Source: Lonicera japonica | Lineage: Eukaryota; Streptophyta; Magnoliopsida; Dipsacales; Caprifoliaceae | NCBI GenBank assembly: GCA_021464415.1 | Contig: CM038463.1 | Span: forward strand, 115,784,790-115,848,789 | Direction: 5' to 3' | DNA length: 64,000 nt | Shown here: positions 36,961 through 48,429 of the stretch, piece after piece | How the letters are laid out: each line of letters starts with the position of its first letter | Position numbering within the stretch: the stretch's first letter is position 1 | Position numbers and translations under genes: made by a program | The notes under the pieces: generated by a model | The model's database searches: none | What the model was told of the DNA's origin: nothing | The model's input: only the letters and a program-made list of their open reading frames with translations

Positions 36961-37345
36961 GTTGTGGATTTTGAATTGTTTTTATTGAGATTGGTTCTAA
37001 CTTTTTTTTTGGAGACATGAGATGTTATATTTAGGATTATTGTGTTATTAGTTAAATAAGGAAGGGATATTAGTGTCTTTTTCTTACGGTGTTCTCAATT
37101 TGCTATGCTAATTTATAATGAGTTTTTGCAATTATATTATTATTAAAATAGACCCTTATACTTAATTACCTTTTTTATTTATACAAATTATAATTTTATA
37201 GCATTTATAATAAAACAATTTCGTTAACTATATTTATACGGGTCAAATCTAGAATCCTCGTGTTATTATTTATGTATATATCAATCCCGCTACTCCAAAC
37301 AATTTTTATGGAATACATATTCAAATTTCGATAACTATATTTATA

Positions 37346-38474
37346 CTAGGTATTGCTTGTGTCGAACGGCACGGCAACATAAAAAAAATTAACAATTAAA
37401 AATAGAAAAATTGAGCAAAACTTAATATTTAAACAACATGCAACCTAAAACATATATTTAGAAAACTGTATACGCAACATATTTAATTGTTAAGCGCCGA
37501 AGGGGAGGAGTTTGTTAAAGCCGAACTCGAGATACCAAAAGATATATTGGACTCGACCAGATTAATGTGATTTTTAATTGAAAAACTCGAATTTAGTCCC
37601 GCTTTACCACTTCATTAAAGTTGTGTTGAATTAATTTGTCATCACTAATCATTCACTAATATATACAAAAATTAATATTTGAAAAAATTAATATATCCCA
37701 TTATTATTACAATGACATTATATATTTATAAAATTTTAATTATAAACATATGGTACTATTAGTAGCAATGTTAGTTTACAAAAGTAATGTGCTCTAAAAA
37801 AATATTTAAATTTGTAAAAGATTAAACATTTTCAAAGAAGGAAAGGTTGTGCCATTTACCATCCCTATTCATTCACCTTATATATAACAACATTACATAT
37901 TTTCAAATTTTAATTGTAAATATATGGTATCATTGGTAGTAACATTGGTTTACAAAAGTAATATATATTTTAAATAAAATAAAATAAAATAAACTATTTA
38001 AGTTTGTAAAAGATTAAATAAAAACATATATCTTTTTATATTTTTAAACTAAAAGAAGAATTATGTTAGAACTGCATTTGAAACAAATAAATTGAGTGAA
38101 GTGATTTGAATGTAGGTAAATGAAAAAAAAATATGTTTAAAGAGAGAAAAGTGGATTACAATAGGTTTTTTTTTTCTTTTTCCTTTAATACATAATTTTA
38201 TAGGCATTGATTAGTAAATTTTAAATATGAAAATTTTAATCATTTCTAACTTTTGTATTTAAAGTTAATGTATTTTAAAAATAAATTAATGAGAGAGAAA
38301 AGTAGGAGAGAGAGTAGATTGGTAAAATAAGAAAGAGAAAATTATTGACTTACTTGATTTAATATTTTGAAAACACATCTAATGATCCAAAAATTATCTT
38401 ATTTGTTGTAACTAAATGTGAGATATGAATTTAATAAATTAATGATATAATATTTCTTTCCCTCATAATATAGA
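37346..38474 (-). mobile_element. Non-autonomous Helitron candidate
   Basis: On minus the element starts TCTATATTATGAGGG and ends ACCTAG, with a short hairpin (GTGCCG TT CGACAC) about ten bases before the CTAG. It sits exactly between A and T, the Helitron target, with no target duplication. These are the structural marks of Helitrons: 5' TC, 3' CTRR, subterminal hairpin, AT insertion. It is 1129 bp, AT-rich and non-coding. Inside, a unit with TATGGTAyyATTrGTAG repeats with a 174-base offset (37749 and 37923). No Rep/helicase frame is present. Confidence 0.65.
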
Positions 38475-39985
38475 TATATTTATCCGTATCAAATCTAAAA
38501 TCTTCGTATTATTATTTGGGTAATTTTATTTCTATCTGCAAGATTTTGCAGTTTATCCACCCTTAATTTATGTTAACATTGAAATAAACTTCTCAAAACT
38601 TTCTTATAAAATTTAAGAAGTATATCCACCAATTAATAATCCTTTTAAATGTATTTACTTTGAAAATTAGTTTCCTAATTAGAATATACTTCCTTAATAA
38701 TATATTTTCTTAATTTGTTAAAAGGTATATTGATACAAGAATTATAGATTCATTATTCATCAAAAATACACAACATTACAAAACTAGGCGGAATTAATTT
38801 ATATTATTACATCATAATACTAACAAATAAATTTTTTCAACAAACGAGTTTACTATATTATTTTTATTTTTTCTATACAATGAGGGCTCTAAATAAATAA
38901 AAATAAAGAAAAATTGGAACTTAAGAAATTAAAAAAGAATTAGTAGCTGAAAGCAACAAATATCGTTTCCTTCAATCTCAATCCTTTTAAGTCAAAGAAA
39001 GAATATTCAATTATAATATATGTTTGTTTTCTTGTTTGCCATGATAAATATGTAATTAAAGTTATAATTTTAATTTACCTCTAGGTAGGAACTAAATTTT
39101 ATAGAAGTATTACAAATGTTTCAAACTATGTTTACTATTTAATTATTATTCTACGACTAATGTGAATTATTGTATAATCTCAATTATAAAAACAAATGTG
39201 AATCATAGACTATAGTCTAATCTCGAGTCAGAAAAATAGATATAATTAACAATAAATTATATATGTTAGAAATATCGTTTTATTATACAATTTATGTTTA
39301 CTTTTTGATATATTATATGACGGTGGATAGAAGTAAAAATTTGGTGAATAATTTATAATTGAATTAAAAAGAATCATTATTTTATAAAAATTAAAAATTT
39401 GGTGAATAATTTATAATTGAATTAAAAAGAATCATTATTTTATAAAAATTATGCCAATATTGATTTTTGTAAGTTTATCCAACAACGTGGTTAAACTTAG
39501 TGGGCAATATAGATTATCTCAATAAAACCCAAAAAGAGGGATATATTGACAAATTTCGTGAATAGAAATAAAATCACATGTGTTAATTACTAATCAAATT
39601 GATTAGGTTGTTTAATTTTTTTTTATTGTTGAAATTTAAATTTTGAATTATTTGATTTTTTATATTTTAGTAATTAATTAAGTTGTTAGAAGTTATTTGA
39701 TTGTTTAAATTTAAATTTCAAATTTGATTTTATAGATATTAGTTTGTAGCAAGATTTTAAAAGTTTAGATTAGTTTAATAATCAATTAGATGATAGTAAC
39801 ATTATAGGAATAATAACAATATAAATTAGTTTTGTAGCTATATTAATTTAATTTTAATTATTTATCCGTAAAAGTTTGTATTTTAAACAAAACTTTGGAT
39901 CTTAAAGTATTGGTATAAAAGTTGTGTCCTTAAATAGATAGAGAAAGGAATATTCGTCCTTAAAACTAATTGTCCCTATTTTTAT
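38475..39985. other. AT-rich intergenic DNA
   Basis: No gene. Short segments resemble sequence on the other side of the Helitron candidate (for instance CAAATCTAAAATCTTCG at 38488 against CAAATCTAGAATCCTCG at 37244) and a degraded third relative of the dispersed repeat near 39470-39580. It contains the 58-bp tandem duplication listed separately. Confidence 0.4.
39334..39451. repeat. Perfect 58-bp tandem duplication
   Basis: The unit beginning TAAAAATTTGGTGAATAATT at 39334 is repeated without change at 39392; the match extends two bases past the second copy. Two identical copies indicate a recent event. Confidence 0.92.
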
Positions 39986-40620
39986 TTATTTAATTAAAGT
40001 GGATGTACTTATTAATCTAGTGGATTTTTTAATATTAAATCATTAATAAAATAATATTTATAAAATTAAATCAATAATATTTTTTGTCAGTCTATCCACA
40101 TTCGTGGATTAATTTTGTAAGCAACGCGGATTAACAGTCCGTTTGGATTAAAGGGGAGGGACGAAAAGGAAATAGTTAATTAGGAAGGGAAGGAATATAA
40201 TAGAATGAAAATAAATGAGTTTAATTTTATTGTTATTTGAATAGCTAAAGATAGAAAAGAATGGAATGAAAATAAATCTTGTTTGGATAGAAAGAAGAAA
40301 AGAAAGGAAATGAATATGATTTAATATATTATTAACAAATCAAGGTTAAATTTGAAAAAACGTGAAAAAATCATTAAAAATATTTTATTTTCTTCCCAAT
40401 CCTCCCAATATTGGAAGAAAATAAAATAAAAGAATAGAGGGAATTGGCATTCATCCCTCCATTTCCTCTCCACTCATTCTTATAAATCTATCAAAACGAA
40501 TAAAATACAATTTTTCATCCTTTTCTCCTTTCCTTTCCTTCTTATTCCCTCAATCCAAATAGACTGTAACTTAATGATGCTAATTAACTGTAAGATATCG
40601 TGGATAGAAATAAAATTATC
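39986..40620 (+). repeat. Dispersed repeat, copy B, interrupted by a MITE
   Basis: 39986-40134 matches 24990-25137 closely. After the MITE at 40135-40566 the similarity resumes (GATGCTAATTAACTG, ATAGAAATAAAATTA against GCATATTAGTTGCAG, ATAGAAGTAAAATCA). Copy B thus existed before the MITE inserted. Confidence 0.75.
40135..40566. mobile_element. Tourist-like MITE nested in a dispersed repeat
   Basis: A 432-bp non-coding element with ends CAGTCCGTTTGGATT and, on the other strand, CAGTCTATTTGGATT, flanked by TAA on both sides (40132-40134 and 40567-40569). The paralogous copy at 25.0 kb lacks it and gives the empty site. The GTTTGG core links it to the same PIF/Harbinger class as the MITE at 10.6 kb, but it is a different family. 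Confidence 0.82.
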
Positions 40621-40796
40621 TTTATTATTTATGTGTATATTAATCCCACTACTACAAATAATTTTTATGGAATACCTATTTTACCCTCATTTCCCGGCAA
40701 TTATACTGGGAAGATAAAGGACATATTTTAGTCTTTCGAAAATTTCAGAAAATAAATAGGCAGAAGGGTAGTCTGGTCATTTGTGTATTATTTAGA

Positions 40797-40915
40797 AGAG
40801 CCACAGAGAGAGAGAGGAAAGAGAAAGAGACAGAGTGAATAGGGAGATAGAGAGAGAAAGAAAGAAAGAAGCAGAGAGAGATAGACAGAGAGAGAGACAG
40901 AGGGAGAAGGAACGG
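40797..40915 (+). promoter_or_regulatory. GA-rich 5' leader of the SWIB gene
   Basis: A dense run of GAGA/AAAGA/CAGAGA units lies 90-210 bases before the SWIB start codon. Purine-rich GA stretches are common in plant core promoters and 5' leaders. The transcription start was not fixed. Confidence 0.5.
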
Positions 40916-41006
40916 TTCAAGTGAGCTAGGGTCGGTTAATTTAATTTTTTAATTTTTATTTATTTTTTTGCCGTTAATATATGTAGTAGGCAAAAATACC
41001 ATAACC

Positions 41007-44000
41007 ATGGTGTCTGACCAAGAAATAGCAAGAGGGGTAGAGACCTTACTCCGTCAATCAGATCCTAACGCCGTTACCACCCTTAACGGCGTCGTCGATC
41101 AGCTCGGTGCGAGGCTAGGGTTAAACCTATCTCACAAGGCCGATTTCATCAGGGACCAGATCAACCTCCTTCTCCGATCCCAGCCACAGCCCCTCCCCCC
41201 AAAAGACCATTTTGCCCTCCAACACCAACATCACCCCCAATTTCAGCCCCAATTTCATCCACATTTTGCCCTTCAGCAGCTTCAGCAGCAGCAGCAGCAG
41301 TTTCAGCTGCAGCAGCAGCAGCAACAGCAACAACACATCCACCACCACCAGCAGGATGAGCTCGGCTTCCGCCACCCTACGCCACCGGAACCGACACAGT
41401 TGCGGCAGGTGCAGCGACCACCGCCTTTGAAAGTCGAGCCAAATGTTGTTCAGGATGCAACAGCTGCTAATTCCTCGGAAACGCCAAAAGACTGGTACTT
41501 TTTCCCCACTATATCTCTCTTTAGATTTGAGGTTAAGTTTTTGGTCCGTTTTAGGGTTAGGGTCGAATACATGGAGTGCAAGTTCAATAAAAGGCGGAGC
41601 ACTACTAACTTAGAGGTAAAAGTTGGGGATAATGTCATACCACAAGTCACTCGGTTTAAGTATCTTGGATCCATTATACAAGAAGATGGGGAGATAGAGG
41701 GAGATGTAAATCACCGGATTCAAGCAGGATGGTTGAAATGGAGGAAAGCTTCGGGTGTGTTATGTGATAAAAAGGTACCACTCAAGTTAAAAGGAAAATT
41801 CTATCGTACCGCGGTTAGACCAGCAATGTTGTATGGGACTGAGTGTTGGGCGGTCAAAAGCCAACACGAGAATAAACTAAGTGTAGCTGAGATGAGAATG
41901 TTGAGATGGATGAGTGGCAAGACTATGAAAGATAAGATCAGGAATGTTACCATCAGAGAGGGAGTTGGGGTGGCACATATTACAGAAAAGATGGTTGAAT
42001 CTCGACTTAGATGGTTTGGGCATGTATGGAGGAGACCTGCAGATGCCATGGTTAGGAGAGTTGATCATATGGAGGGAAGCCTAGTTGTTAGAGGCAGAGG
42101 AAGACCTAGAAAAACTATAGGTGAAACTATTAAGAAGGATTTAGAGGCGAATGGTTTCACTAGAGATATGATTCACGACAGACCACTATGGCGTCGTTTG
42201 ATCCATGTAGCCGACCCCACCTAGTGGGATAAAGGCTTGTTGTTGTTGTTGTTGTTTAGGGTTAGGGTCACAAGTTGGTCTTGAATGTTGTGTGTTAATA
42301 ATAATAATAATAATAATAATAATTTAAGTGAGTTTGTTTTAAAATTGAGGTTCTCAATGCAGGCTTTTGCTATTTTTACTTTTGTTCTAGTGTTCTATGT
42401 TTCCGGTTTTTTACATGAGGTTTATTATTTGGGTATAATGCCAAGGATTGCTTTTAGAGAACTATCAAATAAACGGGTATATTTTTGGGGCTCATTGATT
42501 ATTTAACAAAATTTTCCCAAATCTATGCAATCCTAGACGGAGTAGAAATAGACTAATTATTCATGTAGCTGATCTGCTTCCAACTAATTGGGATAGAGCT
42601 TTGTTAAGTTGAGTGGTGTACAAGCTTCTGCTCAAATCAAATCAACTAGACTTTGTCCCAACTACTTGGGTCGGCTAGATGTATCCACTTTGGCATTCTA
42701 CTTTGTCTAGAGTAAGCTTTTCAACCAATTCAAAGTAAGTATTATTTAAAGACCATAAAATGAGGTATTTGGCCATGGCCGTGTTTCCAGTAGTTCGTTG
42801 CCTTTAGATATTATATTGTTATACATATTTGCCACTGGAACTGTGTTGAAAGGTTAAATGTTATGTCTACTTCCGTGTATGACTTTGGGAGACTACCTAG
42901 TTTATGTTGAAGACGCTAAAAGGGATAAAGGGAATCTACTATGATAGAGGCATATAGAACCTAGATTACAGTAATGGTAAGTGATTTCATGCTGGTTGTA
43001 GGTGTTACAAGGACTATAAACAACCAGAAAGACTGTTTAGGTATTGTGGTAGTTGAAAAGATGTGATGGCGAATGTTTAATTGAAGTTTATGTCCCAAGA
43101 AAGAGCTGAATGACGAAAACCGGTTTAACCTACCTCAAGCAAGTTGTGTCCTTATGTGGTCATGCTTGCCTTGAAGGCTTAAATTATGGGATATTCATTT
43201 CTTTCTCAATACTTTTGCATTTCCTATTTAGATATGCTTGCCTTTTTCTTGTGATCTATATTGCTCGAAGATGTTTGAACGTGGTCTGCCCTGATGTGTC
43301 TGTAAATTATCATTTTCTTCCAGTGCTCCTGTTAAAGCCAAAAGAAAAGGCGGTCCAGGAGGTTTAACCAAAGTATGTGGTGTTTCACCAGAACTTCAAG
43401 CCGTTGTTGGCGAGCCATTGTTACCAAGGACTGAGGTTCTGATGATTTTTCTCTTCACTACTATTTTCTAAGTTTATTGTAATTATTATTGTATGGGTTA
43501 CTAATGTCTGCACTTTTATCACGGTCCAGATTGTGAAGCAGCTTTGGGCATACATTAGGAAGAATAATCTGCAAGATCCAAGTAACAAGAGAAAGATAAT
43601 CTGTGATGATGCCTTGCGTGTGGTCTTTGAAACAGATTGCACTGATATGTTCAAGATGAATAAGCTGCTTGCTAAACATATTATCCGACTTGAACCTACA
43701 AGTATGTAGGGGAGAGAGAGGAGGGGGGGGGGGTCAACATTTGACATATTTGGCTTATAATTCCTTTTACTTCAACCTCCTTTCATTTTAAATGTTTTGC
43801 AGAAGAACCAAGTCAAGCTAAGAGGGTGAAGGTAGATGTTGAGTCAGCAACTGAAAGTACTGAATCTGTACTACCTCCGGTGATGATATCGGATGCCCTT
43901 GCTAATTTCTTTGGAACTGGAGAAAGGGAGATGCTCCAATCAGAGGCTTTCAGACGCATTTGGGAGTACATTAAAGTCAACCATTTGGAGGTAGGCAGCC

Positions 44001-44564
44001 ATCTGTAAAATTCTGTGCTCTTTATTTGATGTTTAGTAATAATGGTACGTTTAGTCTCTGTTCCTTTGCACTGATATATGTTATTATAAATAGAATACCT
44101 TATTATCCTTCTTCATTTTGGTCTGAGGTTCCAATAGAAGATAACCAGTAGGCCACTTGTGATTGCTTAAGGCTGCATTTGATTCTGCTGGCATTTTATA
44201 CAGTACTTGCTCATTTTTGAACTTCCCTTGTGGAAATGCGTATGGGTTATCCCCTTAATTTATTTTTGTTCATTCCTAGTAAGCTTTAGAGGGCACTTGT
44301 TTTCGTTTTTATATGCACAACATATTTGTAATATTTTTCTATATATTTTTTAGCAGTGGTTTATCATTCTTCCAGAACTCTAGCTTAAGGGAAGTAATGT
44401 TGTATGATTTATAACTTCTCTGCTTTTGTTGTTTTTCATAGGATCCTCCGAATTCGATGGCTATAATATGTGATCCAAAGCTCAAGGAGCTTTTTGGATG
44501 TGAAAGCATTTCGGCTTTGGGGATATCAGAGATGTTGGCACGCCATCATCTATACAAGCAATGA
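41007..44564 (+). CDS. DEK_C plus double SWIB/MDM2 domain protein
   Basis: Five exons (41007-41494, 43324-43435, 43530-43701, 43803-43990, 44442-44564) join in phase to 360 residues, all with GT-AG introns. The start is MVSDQEIARGVETLL; no earlier in-frame ATG is plausible. Residues 1-55 form a DEK_C-like helical domain. About 75-125 is Gln/His rich. Two SWIB domains follow, near 178-256 (KVCGVSPELQAVVGE, QLWAYIRKNNLQDP, ICDDALRVVF) and 282-360 (PVMISDALANFFG, RIWEYIKVNHLEDP, ICDPKLKELFG, MLARHHLYKQ). SWIB domains are related to BAF60b of SWI/SNF remodellers and to the p53-binding fold of MDM2; plant proteins of this build are nuclear and linked to chromatin. Intron 1 (1829 bp) contains an RTE retrotransposon and further RTE-like tails. 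Its neighbour downstream is convergent. Confidence 0.9.
41565..42252 (+). mobile_element. 5'-truncated RTE-type non-LTR retrotransposon in SWIB intron 1
   Basis: 688 bp in the same orientation as the gene. It encodes the C-terminal end of an RTE reverse transcriptase: VTRFKYLGSIIQEDGEIEGD, WRKASGVLCDKKVPLKLKG, AMLYGTECWAVK and MLRWMSG, RLRWFGHVWRRP, ending at TAG 42222-42224. The 3' tail is GTGGGATAAAGGCTTG followed by TTG repeats, the usual end of plant RTE elements. A 15-bp target duplication, TTTAGGGTTAGGGTC, lies on both sides (41550-41564 and 42253-42267). The frame is intact over its full length, so it is rather young, but most of the element is missing. Confidence 0.93.
42296..42323. 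repeat. (TAA)n microsatellite
   Basis: About nine ATA/TAA units in SWIB intron 1, shortly after the RTE insertion. Confidence 0.9.
42565..42705. mobile_element. Two further RTE/SINE-type 3' ends, opposite orientations
   Basis: CATGTAGCTGATCTGCTTCC with AATTGGGATAGAGCTTTG (42562-42606, +) and, on minus, CATCTAGCCGACCCAAGTAG with TTGGGACAAAG (about 42652-42682) resemble the terminal CATGTAGCCGACCCCACCTA / GTGGGATAAAGGC of the RTE copy upstream. They are short, diverged tails, either RTE fragments or SINEs sharing that tail. They show repeated use of this intron as a target. Confidence 0.5.
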
Positions 44565-46584
44565 TGTGGACGGGTTAGTATAAATTCACTTGATATAATA
44601 CTCTGTGTGTCTGAGCATGTGGATTCCAAAAATTGTAAAACTGATGTATCTTGTATACTATCATTTATATTTTTCATCCTTTCTCCAATTGATATTCTAT
44701 TAATTTTCTCTTGCATATAAGAACACCACAAGAATATGGAGGAGTAACTAAACCAAGAAATGGTCACAGTAAGGTTGGTAATGGAAGGAGGTGTGCATGG
44801 GCTCGGCCTGCACCATATTCTATATATGACAAGAGGATTTGTGGTTCTCCAAGCCTGCCTAGGCCCACATTGTTCTTATGTTTTCAATCGCAAGCCTTCT
44901 ATCCACGACACTACAAGATATCAATGCTTGCCCATCAACTTATACAAATTAATTTTACTAACAATTGTATGCAAATCCCGACATGTAGCATTTACGATGA
45001 ATATACCAGTATATTGTCATGAAAAAGATAATACCTTTTCTTTGCAAATAAAATAAAAGAATAAAACCATACAGATAATTATATCATCTACTTGACTACT
45101 TCAAACTCAAAACACAAGTTCGTTGACTCTAGATAATCCTTTCTCATTGCTCAGTATACACTTCACTCCTTCCAAATTGTACAGACGGAAAAGGAAAGGA
45201 ACACATTTCTGCTGTGTTGCCATCCATAATGAACCTAGGTACTTTAATCTGTGTGAAAACCTTTCTGCATCCTCAAGTTTATCTTCAAAATCCATTTCCT
45301 TTTGAACTGCATCACCCAAACATAGCTATGAGTCTATGACAATATACAAGACTCATCATATCAGAAACGAGATCTCTGGATTTCATTGTTGATAACTTGA
45401 TATCTTCCTCCCTGAGTATTACATGTGATGAGTTGCACAATAGAGTACGGATCAGCCCGTAATGAAGGTGAATAAAATTGAATTTACCAGTTTATTGGCA
45501 TCATCAGGCACCAGTTCATGTTCCAATATTCATCCCGTGAACTATGAGCTGTTTGGCCAGTTATTGATATCCGTAAATGCTGCTGCTGTCTGCTTATTCT
45601 GTTCAAAATATTCACTATATTCAGCCAGTTAGGTGGATTGTCCGTACCTTATTTAATACATTTATTTATTTTCACATTTGTTGATTTACTTGTAATTTTT
45701 AGATTTTTTCGAAGTAACGATGATTTTTGGTGCATACTGGACTGCCTTCTGTTGTCACCAGCAAATGTTTTTTCTTTTTTCCAGGTCAAGACATGAGCTT
45801 GTACTGAGTCAATGACTGAACTCTTATATATGTTGTATATATCTTGCAGGTATAGAGGGATATTGCCATCGACTTGTTTATGATGAAAGATACCTCTGTA
45901 AAGCTGCCGTTGTTTTTATCGTTTTTAATGTTTTTAGTTGATTGACATGGTTAGATGTTATGATGTTACTGACAAAACTTGGACAAGTAAGCTGTGGACG
46001 GTATATGTAACCCTGGGGGCTTTATGGGTATGAAATATTTTGTTGTAATTATGCAAGGGTCCTTATTTAGATTTCAATGGTTTATTACCACTTGGAAATG
46101 CCTTTTCCCTCTTTGAAAATGGACAGAAGGTATGCCCAACCTTATGGGGTATTGTAGGTTATTTTGACATCCTAGTCCTAGGTGTGGTTTATGTGAGACC
46201 TGTTCCTTTGCTCAATCTAATATAGTTGTTTCATCTTTCAAATTCACATTCTACTTGTATTTTCTTGTGTTTTGAGTGGAATCAATACAGTTGAAGCTTA
46301 TTCACCCTCCCTTTGTTGAATCCGTTAGTAACATTTTGTTTTCTTTACAGTATTGAGATCAATCCAAAACCTGTTTTACTTGGATTGTTACTGTTTTAAT
46401 GTCCTTATTCTTACTTTTTATGCAACATATCTACCAACAAAGATGCTTACGTTTCTAGAGCAACTGGAAAATGTTTCATATTTTTATGTTTAAGAGAAAG
46501 GTCCCAAATGTTTAGGAAAAGTTAAACTCAATCACCATTGTGAGATTTTTTCATATGGGTTATGTCTTGAAAATATGTTATTTG

Positions 46585-46665
46585 TGAGTGGTGGGCTAGT
46601 TTGGACGGAAAATACGCCTTCCTGAGTCCGGGGGTGACCAGGTTTGAGTCTTTATTTGATGAATC
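46585..46665 (+). mobile_element. tRNA-derived SINE-like segment
   Basis: A box-A-like stretch (TGGGCTAGTTTGG near 46592) is followed by GTGACCAGGTTTGAGTC, a box-B-like stretch near 46634-46650. Spacing fits a tRNA-derived SINE head. Ends were not resolved. Confidence 0.45.
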
Positions 46666-46939
46666 AGAAAAAAAGAGAAGGCATTATTTATTAACACATC
46701 TCAAAAAAGGAAAACCCAACTCTTTACGTTGGGACGGTGGTAATACATGTTATTAGCACTAAAAGGGAAGCTATTTAACACTTTCAACTGCCATTTAGTG
46801 TAGCATTTTGTTGGATCCTTTTATGCAACTGTTGAAAGTTTTGAAAAATCAAACACTCAGTTCCACAGAAAAAAAAAAAAAAAAAACCAAACCAATATCG
46901 AACACTTTTAGCAGTGAGTTCTGTTATCTTTATTGAATG

Positions 46940-47040
46940 TCAAGATAACCTAGGTCTTGGGGTTGGGGGTAGGAGTTGTCCAACCACGCTAGCCCGCACT
47001 CCATGCAAGGTTGGACATATACTAGTCTTACCACCAGAAC
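46940..47040 (-). mobile_element. Second SINE-like segment, opposite strand
   Basis: On minus it reads GTGCGGGCTAGCGTGGTTGG and later AAGACCTAGGTT, similar in layout to the segment at 46.6 kb. The second promoter box is incomplete, so this is a weaker call. Confidence 0.35.
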
Positions 47041-47082
47041 ACTTATTTTGAATTTTATACTTGTGGATTACCTTAGAACCAA

Positions 47083-48429
47083 TTAATCCAAGGAGAGCAT
47101 TAAACAGAACAGTAGTGCTGCCATGAAGAGGAAATAGAATAAAATATAAACAGCCTTTTTCCTCCGAGCCTTGAAAATTGCTTTGGAACCCATTTTGTCC
47201 ACTGCATTCAAAATGAATCCCATAATTTTCTGCCCAAAAAGAAAAAAGGGGTTACAATGCGAAGGAGAGATTCAATGGAACTAGCTATCAAGAAATTAAT
47301 GCTCACCAATCTAAGGGGTTCAACATAAAGGAGTGGTTCAATGAACATCTCCACATTCCTGAAATATACAAAAATAACATTTTTAATATTGTTATACACA
47401 ATTTAGATATTTCAAGTGTGCTAGTAGTCTGCAAGAATATGTCGCTGAAAACTAGTGAAAATGTTACGTTTACAATGAGATGGAGAATGATCCAAGTAGC
47501 TTACTTTAATTTAATCAAATTCACTTTTTCTTCCTTACTTACCTTATATACAGCTTCCCTTGGTAGATATGGCAGATGTGGAAGCTAAAACCCTTTCCCA
47601 GAGCAAAATGTGTATTTTTCCATTCTGCAGAAAAGGCCAAAAACATATATAGATGATTAACTAAAGAGGAATTCCACCCTCAAATTTCAACTTCAAATAC
47701 CAGAATTTCACTTTTTCAAGATATGAGGGAAAAACCTAGTCTCCAAGAAACTCCAACATTAATTCCATCACTCAATATGGGTTGCACCACAAACTCAATG
47801 TTATTTCCTAATTTTCTCATTAGAAAGGAGAAGAAATCCATTACTTGCTGCAATGTAGAAGCCACCTTAGATTAATTAGACAAAACCATCCACAATGTAT
47901 CCCAAAAATCAAGTGAACGAGGCACATAAATTTGTGGCGATTGACGATGTTAGTTAAATGGAACCCAAGAAAAATAGCAAAATGGGAGTAACAAATTGAA
48001 TATGTTCAGTATATGCAGTTGAGTTCTTCAACGTACCTTCTTCCCATTGAAGGATTGAAATGCTGAGAAAAAGTTGCATACGCATCGACATTCTTCTGCA
48101 ATAACATCAGACAGTTCATTGAGGTTTCTGTTCTCAATGGCTGTATAAAGCCTTAGAACTGCTTCCAAAGCTCTGTGGTCTTCATGGTTTGATCCCGAGT
48201 CTTTGGCACCAAACGCCACGAGTGATGATCCTCTCTGCTTCGAGAAGTAGCTCTTGTAATAAACTTGGTAAGAATGGGCAACATTAGAAACATATAATGT
48301 TGGAGATGAACGACAGCTATTAATGTTTGATTTTAAGTTTATAAGAGGGTTATACAAATATCTAGGCTGAGAGATCAATGGGAAGGAATTTGACAACATA
48401 TGAGAGGTAGAGAAAGAGGTTAAACCCAT
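47083..48429 (-). CDS. NTF2-like (SnoaL/WI12-type) protein, plastid-type, with C-terminal membrane helix
   Basis: Five exons on minus (48037-48429, 47736-47847, 47543-47624, 47307-47358, 47083-47229) join in phase to 261 residues with GT-AG introns. Start MGLTSFSTSH is chosen because a TATA-like TTTATATATG lies on minus about 70-80 bases upstream; a longer reading to 48597 would run through that promoter. Residues 1-70 are Ser/Asn rich and poor in acids, like a chloroplast transit peptide. The NTF2-like fold begins near 82 (ALEAVLRLYTAIENRNL) and includes VMDFFSFLMRKLGNNIEFVV, VGVSWRLEWKN, GKGFSFHICHIYQGKL and VEMFIEPL. A hydrophobic helix (AVYILFYFLFMAALLFCLML) closes the protein at about 239-258, suggesting membrane anchoring. 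Function is unknown; plant relatives are annotated only as NTF2 family proteins. It is head-to-head with EMC3. Confidence 0.85.

Larger units (their letters stand above)
44565..47082. other. Region between the convergent SWIB and NTF2-like genes
   Basis: It should contain both 3' untranslated regions. Short frames at 44711-45056 (+) and 45107-45319 (-) look partly protein-like but match nothing I know and lack support. Two tRNA-like SINE segments and a long A run (46868-46886) lie in the last 500 bases. Confidence 0.4.

Noticed and set aside
41550..41564. Interstitial telomere repeat
   Set aside because: Fewer than two TTTAGGG units, and it is explained as the RTE target duplication.
44711..45056. 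Two overlapping frames on + downstream of the SWIB stop
   Set aside because: Overlap in different frames, no family match; probably 3' flank of the SWIB gene.
45107..45319. 70-codon frame on -, with KEMDFEDKLEDAERFSHRLK
   Set aside because: Composition is protein-like, but it matches nothing I know, has no splice partners, and may be part of a 3' untranslated region. Not called.
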